Positions 15,146 through 23,577 are shown, numbered from the stretch's first letter. The stretch: DNA of 28,844 bases from CAZUNB01 sp964622235 (GCA_964622235.1 CAZUNB010000013.1:1-28844); one strand, 5' to 3'. A program made the numbers and translations. The notes: a model not told the origin generated them from the sequence alone.

Positions 15146-15962
15146 AAGTTATTATTTCCGAAGCCAATCGTTCCGGCTCTTCATAATGGAGTAGGTGACC
15201 ACGACCATCAATCTCGATTTTCGTTATGTTATCACGAGGTTTGATTTCATCATACTCCTGAATCGGTACTACTACATCTTTATTGCCAAACAGCAGTAAA
15301 ATCTTTTTCGGTAAAGTCTCAATTATCCCTGTAATCTGTGTAGTATTAATTTCGCGTTGTAAGGTAAGGTAAAACTTTGCACTTGATATATATTTTAAAT
15401 TTCCGATATGCTCGCTATAAATCTCTGAAAATAACAATTTAGATTTAGTGCTCACGAGTATTTTTGTTGAAATTTTTGAAATTACTTTGCTTCGATGAAA
15501 ATTAGTCTTTACAAACACATCAAAAAAAAATATAGCATTTTGTAACTTAGCACCAAACCACCGCGAATCCAACAACCTCACGGGAGTGACTGGCGGAGAA
15601 ATAAGAATAAGATTTTCATACAGAGAAGGATTTTTCTGACAAGCTATTGTTGATAGCATCCCACCGTATGAATGCCCCAAAAGTACTGGTTTCGTACTCA
15701 TCGATAGACTTTTGACAAACTGGTTAAGTAGCCTGGCTTGTTGTTCAATAGAAAAGTCATCTCTAGGCAGTGGACTCTCACCAAAACCGCTAAAATCTGG
15801 AATTATTAGATGATATTTTTTTTCTAGTAAAGGTGCTATCTTATAAAATCCTCGATGACTTCCAGATATACCATGAACAAGTAAAATGGTTTTAGCAGCT
15901 GATACGTTCGATTCCCAGTAAAATATTGTATTTCCGTGTACCGTTTTCTGTTTTTTTTCCAT
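15135..15962 (-). CDS. Alpha/beta-fold hydrolase
   Basis: A 275-aa alpha/beta hydrolase with a complete catalytic set: oxyanion motif VHGISGSHRGF, nucleophile elbow GHSYGG, acid in LFGNKDVVVP and His in GRGHLLHYEEP. The substrate is unknown. A longer frame opens at 16088, but the ATG at 15962 (MEKKQKTVHGN) is preferred: it matches where the family begins, TATTAT ends six bases upstream, and the extra 42 residues are not hydrolase-like. It lies beside glycosyltransferase genes, which could point to lipid or cell-envelope metabolism. Codon use is A+T-rich (long Lys/Ile/Phe runs) relative to the suf genes. Confidence 0.87.
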   Translation of the reverse strand: MEKKQKTVHGNTIFYWESNVSAAKTILLVHGISGSHRGFYKIAPLLEKKYHLIIPDFSGFGESPLPRDDFSIEQQARLLNQFVKSLSMSTKPVLLGHSYGGMLSTIACQKNPSLYENLILISPPVTPVRLLDSRWFGAKLQNAIFFFDVFVKTNFHRSKVISKISTKILVSTKSKLLFSEIYSEHIGNLKYISSAKFYLTLQREINTTQITGIIETLPKKILLLFGNKDVVVPIQEYDEIKPRDNITKIEIDGRGHLLHYEEPERLASEIITFIG

Positions 15963-15968
15963 GCACAC

Positions 15969-15974
15969 ATAATA
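15969..15974 (-). promoter_or_regulatory. -10 box of the alpha/beta hydrolase gene, leaderless
   Basis: TATTAT on the minus strand ends six bases before the ATG at 15962. No strong -35 box was found. It decides the start against the longer in-frame option at 16088. Confidence 0.4.
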
Positions 15975-16326
15975 CTCTAGATTGACTCGGCGACATAAGG
16001 AGGTTAATGAACATGCTCCATTACAGCTGATTTCGACTTGGATATCATCAAACATATTGCAATACTGAGAGGGCAAGACTGTAATCATTTATTGAGTCCA
16101 AGGCTCTACATAATCTAATATAGAAATTTATTTTGCTTTTCTCTTTTTACTATTATGGTTATTTATAACGGCAAAAAAGGTGAGACCTAACCTACCAAGT
16201 ACATTTTAATTATTTAATAAGTTTAATGTGTTTGATGGGTTCGCTTCAATTCGATTTTTTAAATGCTGTTAAAAAATTCACCGATTAGCATCTAGTCTAT
16301 ACAGCAGGTTTTGGTTAAAGTAAAAG

Positions 16327-17460
16327 CTATATAGTTACGGGATTATCATCGATGCGCTTAAGAAACTCTCGAACCATAATAACCTGCATAGCAAAACTGT
16401 CACCCATCCCGTGATCTTCTCCATCATAAATAACAACATCACCAAGCAGAACAGCTCCTTTAAGCGATTTTTTTAACACATTGCTATCGTCTAACGTAGT
16501 GCCTCTGATGCCAGCCTGAATTATTAGGTGCCCAAAATTTTTTAATATTTCTTTTTCTCGGGCAATACCCAAATCTCTCTCAACCGAACCCTTTGCGACA
16601 GCGAGCGGTGCAAATGTTAAAGCCTCTTTGTCCCGCCATAGCATTTCATAAAATTGGCGGACTGAACCTCTATCCCAGTCGAGCGGCGGAGCGCTCGCTA
16701 GCCTGCGAGGTAGAATGTTATTAATCTTTCCATATATATCTGGACTTGTCTGACTTTTTTGTAATCGAAAGAGCATATCAGCCATATTGAGTGTCGCTGA
16801 GCCAAAAGCCTTGATATCCGGATTCTCTGCCCAAATTGCTCCAACAACTTCAATATCTTCGCTAATTTCCGCCAGTAATGCGGCGTTTTGAGGATTTCCA
16901 AGCGAGTAGCCAAAAAACACAACTTTTTGATTCGAGTCTTCATCAACACCAAGCTCGCTTGAAGCAACCTGTTGCATTGCAAGCCATTGCATCTTCGCCA
17001 CCTCTTTGTTTGAGCCCTTTTTTAGAGACTGCTTTTGCAGCTTCGTTAATTTTGTGCCATTTTCTTTGTCAGCGCCGTTAGCACCCATACCAGGGAACAA
17101 CGGGATAACAACGGTGGAGCCTGTCATAACAGAAAGAGTCACCGCGCCACGCAGTGCACCTTTTGTGTCGGGGCCATCTGTCCATGCAGGCGGTCGAATC
17201 AAGGTTATACCCGAACCATCTAAGCCGTCCTCGCCCTGAACAACGAGAACCTTCATATTAACCTTCTCACCATTTTCGTCTTCAATGAGCGTTTCGCGAA
17301 TTTCAACTTCTGACGAATATTTATCGTAGAATAAGGCTTCTTTTGCCAATATGTCTTCTGTCGCCTCGGCTAGCTCGAGGATCACGTCGATAGCAGGGTC
17401 TGTTGCTAAAAAACGACTTTCAGAGAATCCTTTTTGGTCAGGCAAAAGCAGTTTTGACAT
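16327..17460 (-). CDS. Hypothetical protein with alpha/beta-hydrolase-like nucleophile elbow
   Basis: A 377-aa protein. VVFFGYSLGNPQNAALLAEI has a G-x-S-x-G elbow (GYSLG). ITLIRPPAWTDGPDTKGALRG precedes it, as the oxyanion loop would, and VVIYDGEDHGMGDSF near the C-terminus offers an acid and a His. This order fits an alpha/beta hydrolase with an insert between residues 225 and 310, but similarity to a named family is not clear. A long polar N-terminal part of about 80 residues carries no signal peptide. TATAGT at 17470-17475 lies nine bases before the ATG. It could belong to the same functional group as the hydrolase at 15135-15962. Confidence 0.7.
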   Translation of the reverse strand: MSKLLLPDQKGFSESRFLATDPAIDVILELAEATEDILAKEALFYDKYSSEVEIRETLIEDENGEKVNMKVLVVQGEDGLDGSGITLIRPPAWTDGPDTKGALRGAVTLSVMTGSTVVIPLFPGMGANGADKENGTKLTKLQKQSLKKGSNKEVAKMQWLAMQQVASSELGVDEDSNQKVVFFGYSLGNPQNAALLAEISEDIEVVGAIWAENPDIKAFGSATLNMADMLFRLQKSQTSPDIYGKINNILPRRLASAPPLDWDRGSVRQFYEMLWRDKEALTFAPLAVAKGSVERDLGIAREKEILKNFGHLIIQAGIRGTTLDDSNVLKKSLKGAVLLGDVVIYDGEDHGMGDSFAMQVIMVREFLKRIDDNPVTI

Positions 17461-17513
17461 AATTTATATACTATATCAGAAAAACTTATAAATTACAACT
17501 ATAGAACACTGGT

Positions 17514-18218
17514 TTACTTAACGGTAGTGCCGATGGATTCACCCTGAACAACTTTGGCAATATTACCTTCTTGGAGCAGGTCAAAAACGATAATCGTTTC
17601 GTCCTGATCCATCGCCATCGCCATGGCAGATTTGTCCATGACACGAATTTCTGGATTTTCGAGAGTCTCTTGCAGGGTTAACGTCTCATATTTTACTGCG
17701 TCTAAATTAGTAACTGGGTCCTTATCATAAACTCCATCAACTTTTGTAGCTTTCAGAACCGCATCACATGATAGCTCAGCGGCAGCTAAGACAGAAGCCG
17801 TGTCGGTCGTGACAAATGGATTCCCAGTTCCGCCCGCGAGGATTACAATTCGTTTCTTCTCCAGGTGGCGTAAAGCACGACGACGGATATATGGTTCAGC
17901 GACGGCATTAGCCTGCAGGCGAGTCATCAATCTAGCTTCAAGACCATTCTGTTCGAGTACATCAGTTAGTGCCATACCATTCATGATGGTCGCAAGCATA
18001 CCCATATAGTCAGCATTAGTTCGTTCGATTCCATTTTTAGAAAAACTCTCGCCGCGAACAAGGTTTCCACCGCCAACGATGATAACAATCTCAGCACCAG
18101 CTTCTTGAGTCTTTTTGATCTCTGCGGCTAGCCAGTGAAGAAACTCCGCATCGATTCCGCTTTCACGTGAACCTTGAAATTGCTCACCAGAAAGTTTCAA
18201 AACAATTCGTTTATACAT
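17514..18218 (-). CDS. pyrH: Uridylate kinase PyrH
   Basis: UMP kinase of the amino-acid-kinase fold; it phosphorylates UMP to UDP with ATP and is essential for RNA, DNA and UDP-sugar supply. At 234 aa it has normal length. KLSGEQFQG at the N-terminus, VGGGNLVRG, DYMGMLATIMNGMAL, GGTGNPFVTTDTASVLAAAEL and KATKVDGVYDKDP are all family signatures, and VMDKSAMAMA lies in the C-terminal part. The UDP product would feed the glycosyltransferases nearby. A promoter with its -10 box eight bases before the ATG lies upstream. Confidence 0.96.
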   Translation of the reverse strand: MYKRIVLKLSGEQFQGSRESGIDAEFLHWLAAEIKKTQEAGAEIVIIVGGGNLVRGESFSKNGIERTNADYMGMLATIMNGMALTDVLEQNGLEARLMTRLQANAVAEPYIRRRALRHLEKKRIVILAGGTGNPFVTTDTASVLAAAELSCDAVLKATKVDGVYDKDPVTNLDAVKYETLTLQETLENPEIRVMDKSAMAMAMDQDETIIVFDLLQEGNIAKVVQGESIGTTVK

Positions 18219-18226
18219 CGAGTGAT

Positions 18227-18256
18227 ATTGTACGCTAGACTACGCTGCTAACGCAA
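18227..18256 (-). promoter_or_regulatory. pyrH promoter, leaderless or nearly so
   Basis: On the minus strand TTGCGT (18251-18256) and TACAAT (18227-18232) are 18 bases apart. The -10 box ends eight bases before the ATG at 18218. Confidence 0.5.
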
Positions 18257-18284
18257 ATCACGTGCTTTTTGGGTAACCGTGAAA

Positions 18285-18533
18285 CTATGATGTATTAGTA
18301 AACACTCTCCTAAGACCATCTACCACAATACCTGCACAAACAATCCCTACAGGTATTGAGCCTGCCTGAAGCAAATCAGGGTAATTCATGCCTTCTGCCC
18401 CTCCACAGTTAGTTGCAAATGCTAGAGAAATCAAAGCAGGAAAAATCCCAAGAGACTCTACCACCCCGATCAATCTCTGATCTGCTGCTGCCAGCATCTC
18501 GCTATGAGTAGGTGTAGTCGATTCAGCACCCAT
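18285..18533 (-). CDS. Small membrane protein of unknown function
   Basis: An 82-aa protein with a polar N-terminus rich in Ser/Thr (GAESTTPTHSEM). A hydrophobic stretch VVESLGIFPALISLAFATNC lies near 24-43 and another, SIPVGIVCAGIVV, near 59-71. The latter is followed by a basic DGLRRVF, so two membrane passes are likely. No family is recognised. Independent support comes from its strongly patterned promoter, with a TTGACA box and a perfect palindrome in the spacer. It resembles the other small accessory proteins here in being short and Ala/Gly-rich. Confidence 0.6.
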   Translation of the reverse strand: MGAESTTPTHSEMLAAADQRLIGVVESLGIFPALISLAFATNCGGAEGMNYPDLLQAGSIPVGIVCAGIVVDGLRRVFTNTS

Positions 18534-18571
18534 ATTTTCTCAGTTCAGTATATATATTTATCATAGTATAT

Positions 18572-18600
18572 ATCTTAACATAGTATATATACTATGTCAA
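18572..18600 (-). promoter_or_regulatory. Promoter with a 20-bp palindromic operator in the spacer
   Basis: TTGACA (18595-18600) and TAAGAT (18572-18577) are 17 bases apart. The perfect 20-bp palindrome ACATAGTATATATACTATGT (18578-18597) fills the spacer and touches the -35 box. Two further CATAGTATATAT/CAGTATATAT half-site repeats lie at 18546-18573. A dimeric repressor bound here would block RNA polymerase. The regulator is unknown and need not lie in this window. Confidence 0.65.
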
Positions 18601-18640
18601 TTAATTGCAATATATACTTCTGCATCAACCTAATTAGCCA

Positions 18641-18649
18641 TGCTACAAT
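18641..18649 (+). promoter_or_regulatory. Extended -10 promoter of the exonuclease III gene, leaderless
   Basis: TGCTACAAT (18641-18649) ends six bases before the ATG at 18656. It is about 45 bases from the palindromic operator of the divergent small membrane protein gene. Confidence 0.5.
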
Positions 18650-18655
18650 CAGTTC

Positions 18656-19450
18656 ATGAAATTAGTGTCTTGGAACGTCAATGGAATCCGTGCAGTCTTG
18701 CGAAAAGAAGCACTGCAGCCAGTTTTTGACCAGCTCAAACCAGATGTTTTATGCCTTCAAGAGACCAAAGCCCAACCTGACCAAATCGAACTCGATATAC
18801 CAGGGTTTAATCTTGTAGTTAATAGTGCTGAGAAAAAGGGTTATTCTGGCACGGCAATCTTAAGCCGTGAAAAACCACTACAGACCATCAACAACTTGCC
18901 AGAAAAGCTAGCTGACAAATATAAAATCGAAGACGATGGCTACGGCGACCCAAACACCGAGGGCAGAGTACTAGCTGCTGAATTCTCTGACTTCTGGGTC
19001 GCGACTGTCTACACGCCTAACTCTAAAGACGACTTAACTCGCATTCCACTACGACAGAAATGGGATCCGGCTTTCGCAGAATTCATCAGCTCGCTTAGCG
19101 GCGATAAACCAGTTTACGCCAATGGCGATTTCAACGTCGCCCACAAACCAATCGACCTAGCTCGACCAAAAGAAAACAAAGGAAAAAAAGGTTTCACCGA
19201 AGAGGAGAGGACTGGCTTTGACGGCATTTTAGACAAAGGTTTTATCGACACTTTCCGCACACTCCACCCCGACACCATCGACGCTTACAGTTGGTGGAGC
19301 CATTGGGGTAAAGCTAGGGAACGAAACGTCGGCTGGCGCATCGACTACTGGCTAGCCAGCGAGATCAAAGCTTCGGACTTAAAAAAAGCGGAAATCCACC
19401 CTGAGCTCATCGGCTCCGACCACTGCCCTGTCAGCATCGAACTGCCCTAA
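18656..19450 (+). CDS. xth: Exodeoxyribonuclease III / AP endonuclease
   Basis: A 264-aa DNA repair enzyme of the exonuclease III/APE1 family, cutting at abasic sites and 3' blocking groups. KLVSWNVNGIRAV has the metal-ligand Asn, CLQETKAQPDQ the metal-binding Glu, VYTPNSKDDLTRIPLR the catalytic Tyr segment and NGDFNVAHKPIDLA the catalytic Asp-Asn pair. A Trp-rich YSWWSHWGKARERNVGWRIDYWLAS and the terminal GSDHCPVSIEL (catalytic Asp-His) complete the active site. Length is normal. The 3' end is 46 bases from a convergent gene. Confidence 0.95.
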   Translation: MKLVSWNVNGIRAVLRKEALQPVFDQLKPDVLCLQETKAQPDQIELDIPGFNLVVNSAEKKGYSGTAILSREKPLQTINNLPEKLADKYKIEDDGYGDPNTEGRVLAAEFSDFWVATVYTPNSKDDLTRIPLRQKWDPAFAEFISSLSGDKPVYANGDFNVAHKPIDLARPKENKGKKGFTEEERTGFDGILDKGFIDTFRTLHPDTIDAYSWWSHWGKARERNVGWRIDYWLASEIKASDLKKAEIHPELIGSDHCPVSIELP

Positions 19451-19496
19451 AGACACATCAAAGATAAATTCTCCACTAACTAATCGTGAAGAAACA

Positions 19497-20063
19497 CTAA
19501 GACAGCGCACCGACAGCTGCTCTTTTAGCTACTTCCCAACCTCCCATTGCGGCTAGAGTAGCTGTCATACCCAAGAAGGCCCCACCGATCCCATTGCCTG
19601 TACTCAATTCTGATAAAGTTCTGCTATGTGCCTCTTGTAGATCACTTAGATTATCATCAGCTCCGGATGACTTAAGGCTCGCAACATTAAAGGCATCATT
19701 TGCGGCACTGTACATATCAAAAACTTCACCCCTTGCTTTTGCACCGCCTTCTTTGGTGGCGCATTCGAAACTCTCGATATCGTCCAAAAAGTCTTCAGGT
19801 GAATCGAATTGATGATCATTCACTACAGACAGGCATCTTTGCCCCATACTCAGACGAATACCGGCCCTCACATCATCAAGACCTTCGGCTGCCGCCTGTT
19901 CGGCTTTGGAGGCCTTCGCAGCATCCGCTGACGCTGCAGTCATCTCACTATCAGTTGGTCTTTTTTCAAAATCATCAGCACCTTTTTGTACTCCCAGATA
20001 AGCTCCACCACCAACAAGACCAATGGCAACTGCGCCTCTTACATATTTTCCTGTAGGTGTCAT
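19497..20063 (-). CDS. Accessory protein with terminal hydrophobic segments, Ala-rich
   Basis: A 188-aa protein. Residues 8-24 (RGAVAIGLVGGGAYLGV) are hydrophobic and Gly-rich. An Ala/Glu/Asp-rich helical region (ASADAAKASKAEQAAAEGL) and a central part with a Cys pair (MGQRCLSVV and ESFECATKEG) follow. A second hydrophobic Gly/Ala stretch (GGAFLGMTATLAAMGGWEVA) ends the protein. AAGGAG at 20073-20078 is nine bases from the ATG at 20063; an in-frame TTG at 20072 directly abuts the ribosome site and is not favoured. A GCTTGCAAA promoter motif and a type-B element lie upstream, as for the gene at 11838. Function unknown. Confidence 0.65.
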   Translation of the reverse strand: MTPTGKYVRGAVAIGLVGGGAYLGVQKGADDFEKRPTDSEMTAASADAAKASKAEQAAAEGLDDVRAGIRLSMGQRCLSVVNDHQFDSPEDFLDDIESFECATKEGGAKARGEVFDMYSAANDAFNVASLKSSGADDNLSDLQEAHSRTLSELSTGNGIGGAFLGMTATLAAMGGWEVAKRAAVGALS

Positions 20064-20072
20064 TTGCGCCAA

Positions 20073-20131
20073 CTCCTTTAAAATTACATTCCTATTTCAC
20101 AAAATACCTTTATTGTAAAATTTTTGCAAGC
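20073..20131 (-). promoter_or_regulatory. GCTTGCAAA-type promoter region and Shine-Dalgarno of the 20063 gene
   Basis: On the minus strand GCTTGCAAA (20123-20131) is followed by GAAATAGGAAT (20088-20098) and AAGGAG (20073-20078). The TTGCAA to GAAATA distance is 25 bases, against 22 for the genes at 4497 and 11838. An A+T-rich AAAACAAAA run also lies upstream, as at the 11838 gene. Confidence 0.45.
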
Positions 20132-20171
20132 ACTAGTATTTTGTTTTATAAATTATATGTTCATTTCATTC

Positions 20172-20355
20172 AACTTTGATAGCAAAGTTGGGCAAACTAC
20201 TGAGCTGTCATGACGCTTGATGCGTTCATCGTAAAATAAACAATCAAAAGCCGAACTCATGGCTGTTCGCCATTCAAACACAGCTTTTGTCATTATTGTT
20301 TATTTTACATTCACGCTCAGGCTTTGGTTCTTTTACGCCCAGGCCTAACATCGAA
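20172..20355 (-). repeat. Structured intergenic element, type B, copy 2
   Basis: Homologous to 11995-12173 in opposite orientation. The outer stem is a perfect 14 bp (20232-20245 with 20296-20309). An inner 7-bp stem CAAAAGC/GCTTTTG (20246-20252/20284-20290) and a hairpin with ATGGC/GCCAT arms (20260-20274) follow. The terminal hairpin CAACTTTG-ATAG-CAAAGTTG lies at 20172-20191. Compared with copy 1, an A-T pair in the inner stem becomes G-C, the outer stem mismatch is repaired, and one base pair is missing from both arms of the apical hairpin. The region has no gene. Confidence 0.65.
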
Positions 20356-20429
20356 ACCTACAGGCACAGCCACACCATCAATAGGTATCGAACTTTAAAG
20401 GCATCCAAGCTTTAGGATGTCCGGTTTGT

Positions 20430-20435
20430 TAGAAT
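20430..20435 (+). promoter_or_regulatory. Putative -10 box of the restriction-modification gene
   Basis: TAGAAT at 20430-20435 ends ten bases before the ATG at 20446. The leader would be only a few bases, with no Shine-Dalgarno. No clear -35 box is visible. Confidence 0.35.
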
Positions 20436-20445
20436 AGATTTAGAT

Positions 20446-22683
20446 ATGAGTAAAACCGACCGAAATGATTTAGTTCAAACTTACCTCGCGGAAGTTACCG
20501 AGCTGTTCAACACAGGACACTCTCGCGAGCAGGCTTATCGCCCAGCACTGCAGCGACTGATGGAGTCGATTGATGACACAACGCCTGTTAACGACCCGAA
20601 ACACAGTGAGCACGGTGCACCAGATTTTGTCTTCTTGAAAAAATCAAACACCGATATCATCAAAGGCTACGCCGAAGCCAAAGACGTCGACAAGAACTTG
20701 GATAAAACTGAAAAGTCGGAGCAGATGACACGCTACGCCGGCTACCACAACTTATTTCTGACCGATTATCTCGAGTTCCGCTTCTTCAAAAACGGTGAAA
20801 AATACGAAACCATCAGCCTCGGCAAATATAATAGCGACAAAACCCTCAGTCTAACTCCGGAAAACGGCCAACGCCTGATGAACGAGCTCGAAGCATTTCT
20901 CGAACAAACGCCAGAAAGCATCAAAAGCGGCAAGCGGCTCGCTAAAATCATGGGTGCCAAGGCACGGCGTATTCGTGACAACGTGGCGATTTATCTTAAA
21001 GATGATTCAATCAATGCCAACGAGCTCGAAAAAATCTATGAAATGATGAAGAAACTGCTAGTTCATGACCTCGACCCAGCTAAATTTGCCGACATGTACG
21101 CTCAGACGCTGGTTTACGGGCTGTTCGTGGCTCGGTACGGTGATTCATCGCTCGAAACATTTTCTCGCAGTGAGGCACGTGATTTAGTTCCACAGTCAAA
21201 TCCATTCTTGCTTCATTTCTTTGACCACATTGCTGGCACGGCTTTCGATAAGCGACTAGCGAAAATAGTCGATGAACTGTGCGATATCTTTGTCGTCAGC
21301 GACGTGCAAAACATCGTCCATAAACATTTGCGAATTGCCGATACAACCGACGACGCCAAAGACCCAATCATTCACTTCTACGAAGACTTCCTGCAAGCCT
21401 ACGACCCAGCCGAGCGTAAACGTATGGGCGCATACTACACACCGATTCCAGTCGTGAAATTTATCGTGCGACACATCGACAAACTACTGAAAGAAGAATT
21501 CGGTATCGCCAAAGGCCTTGCCAGCGACGAAACTATCCAATACCAAGTAGAGACAGGCCAAGACCTTCGTCTCGACCGTCGTAAAAAAGCTCCGACACAT
21601 CAGACGCTAACTGTTCCGCGGGTTCAAGTGCTCGACCCAGCCGTCGGCACCGCGACCTTCCTAAACGAAACTATCAAATTCATTCACGAAGGCTTCAAAG
21701 GCCAAGAGGGCAGGTGGCCGAGCTACGTCGAAGATAATTTAGTCAAACGACTATATGGCTTTGAGCTGATGATGGCGCCCTACACAATCGCTCACCTCAA
21801 ACTCGGCATGACACTAAAAGAAACTGGCGTCAACAAACTAAACGAACGACTGAATGTCTTTCTGACCAACACACTTGAAGAAGGCACGCCTCCACAGCTT
21901 GGCTTTAACTTTGGCCTTGCCGAAGCCGTCAGCGAAGAATCGCGTCTAGCAGCCGAAGTCAAAAGCGAAAAGCCTGTCATGGTTGTGATGGGAAATCCAC
22001 CATATTCTGGCGTCAGTAGCAATGAGACTGACTACGCGAACAGTCTGATTGATAAATACAAAGTCGAACCAGGTGGCAAGCAGAAGCTCCAAGAACGCAA
22101 ACATTGGCTGAACGATGATTATGTAAAGTTTCTAGCCTTTGCCGAAGATATGATTGAGCAAAACGGCACAGGAATCGTCGGCATGATTACTAATAATGGC
22201 TATCTCGATAATCCGACATTCCGTGGCATGCGCTGGCACCTAGCTAAAACTTTCGACAAGATTTATGTGCTCGACCTGCACGGCAATGCCAAGAAAAAAG
22301 AAGTCGCACCTGATGGCGGTAAGGACGAGAATATATTCGATATCATGCAAGGCGTTGGTATTATACTCGCCGTCAAAACTGGAAAGAATAAAGATGGGGA
22401 GTTGGCTGAAGTTTATCACGCCGATAGTTATGGAAAGCAGGATATTAAATTCGAGCAGCTCCGTTCAGATGTAATGTTCACAAAAATTACACCAGACAGT
22501 AAGAGCGTCTATTTCGTGCCAAAAAACACTAAAGGGCAGACCGAGTACATGCAAGGCGTCGCAATAAACGAACTAATGTTTCAGAACGTAACCGGGATAG
22601 TCACAATGGGCGATAGCTTTATCGTTAATGAAGACAAGGATGTTATTGCTGAGCGAGTGCAGAAGTTAGCAAGAGGTGAGTAG
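20446..22683 (+). CDS. Type ISP-like restriction-modification enzyme, N-terminal nuclease and methyltransferase part (ends at an internal amber codon)
   Basis: Single-chain restriction-modification enzyme. Residues 1-85 look like a PD-(D/E)xK nuclease: APDF with Asp60, then GYAEAK with Glu77 and Lys79. A helical linker leads to an N6-adenine methyltransferase with motif I LDPAVGTATF (396-405) and catalytic NPPY (517-520). No SF2 helicase domain is present between nuclease and methyltransferase, so the layout is that of a compact type ISP/IIG-like enzyme rather than a full LlaBIII-type one. The frame meets TAG at 22681-22683 (codon 746) and continues open in the same frame to 23577, giving about 1043 residues in all. 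One G-to-T change from GAG would restore it. As read, the target-recognition half is cut off, which would probably abolish specific activity. Confidence 0.85.
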   Translation: MSKTDRNDLVQTYLAEVTELFNTGHSREQAYRPALQRLMESIDDTTPVNDPKHSEHGAPDFVFLKKSNTDIIKGYAEAKDVDKNLDKTEKSEQMTRYAGYHNLFLTDYLEFRFFKNGEKYETISLGKYNSDKTLSLTPENGQRLMNELEAFLEQTPESIKSGKRLAKIMGAKARRIRDNVAIYLKDDSINANELEKIYEMMKKLLVHDLDPAKFADMYAQTLVYGLFVARYGDSSLETFSRSEARDLVPQSNPFLLHFFDHIAGTAFDKRLAKIVDELCDIFVVSDVQNIVHKHLRIADTTDDAKDPIIHFYEDFLQAYDPAERKRMGAYYTPIPVVKFIVRHIDKLLKEEFGIAKGLASDETIQYQVETGQDLRLDRRKKAPTHQTLTVPRVQVLDPAVGTATFLNETIKFIHEGFKGQEGRWPSYVEDNLVKRLYGFELMMAPYTIAHLKLGMTLKETGVNKLNERLNVFLTNTLEEGTPPQLGFNFGLAEAVSEESRLAAEVKSEKPVMVVMGNPPYSGVSSNETDYANSLIDKYKVEPGGKQKLQERKHWLNDDYVKFLAFAEDMIEQNGTGIVGMITNNGYLDNPTFRGMRWHLAKTFDKIYVLDLHGNAKKKEVAPDGGKDENIFDIMQGVGIILAVKTGKNKDGELAEVYHADSYGKQDIKFEQLRSDVMFTKITPDSKSVYFVPKNTKGQTEYMQGVAINELMFQNVTGIVTMGDSFIVNEDKDVIAERVQKLARGE

Positions 22684-23577
22684 ACCGAAGATGCTCTGAA
22701 CCTGGAGTTCGGATTAGGTAAAAATTATGCCAAATTCGTGCTCGATAATCATGATAAGCTAACTTTCGATGAGTCGAAACTGACGAAGCTGAGCTATAGA
22801 CCATTCGACAATCAATGGACATATTTCGACAACAAAGTGCTCTGGCGTTGGCGTGAAAATATAATGCGAAATTATATGGGTAAAGTAAACATCGGACTGG
22901 TTACCTCAAGGCAATGTGTCGGTGACTGGCGTTATGTATTTTTATCAGACAAAATAGGCGAGTTTAACCTAACTGGAACAGCAGGGAGATTTGGGTCTGG
23001 AAACTATTTCCCACTTTACATTTACCACGAGGACGGCACACGCACACCAAACTTCGACACCGATGAACTTTCGAAACTAACAGCCAATCTGACCGTCGAC
23101 TATCAGCCAGAAGACATCCTCGATTATATTTATGCCACACTGCACAGCCCAAACTACCGCGAGAAATACAAAGAGTTTTTGAAGATAGATTTCCCGCGCG
23201 TACTGATTATCAAATCAGACGCCGAGTTCGCTCGATTAGTCCCGCTCGGCAAGCGACTACGCCAGCTCCACCTGATGAAAGCTGATGACATCGACGGCTA
23301 CCAGACGACGTTCCCAGAAAAGGGTGACGACACCGTCGACAAGCTTCGTTACGAAGACGGCAAGGTCTATATCAACGCCACCCAGTATTTCGGCAACGTG
23401 CCCGAACTCGCCTGGAACTTCTACATCGGCGGCTACCAGCCAGCCCAAAAATGGCTCAAAGATCGTAAAAACCGCAAACTAGGCAACAGTGACATCACTC
23501 ACTACCAACGAATCATCAAAATCCTCCTCGAAACCGACAAAACCATGAAACAAATTGATCAAGGCCAAACAGATTAA
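22684..23577 (+). pseudogene. C-terminal specificity domain of the type ISP-like enzyme, separated by the TAG
   Basis: Directly after the TAG the same frame reads TEDALNLEFGLGKNYAKFV and stays open for 297 codons. The content fits the C-terminal specificity domain of type ISP enzymes: KLSYRPFDNQWTYFDNKVLWRWRE, then GLVTSRQCVGDW, then NYFPLYIY, and a later part with WNFYIGGYQPAQKWLKDRK. The first internal ATG-like start is at 22738 and no ribosome-binding site precedes it, so independent translation is doubtful. Its last 65 or so bases recur in diverged form at 24301-24368. Confidence 0.75.

Noticed and set aside
15963..16088. 42-residue N-terminal extension of the alpha/beta hydrolase
   Set aside because: It is Cys-rich and unlike the family, and a -10 box lies just before the ATG at 15962.
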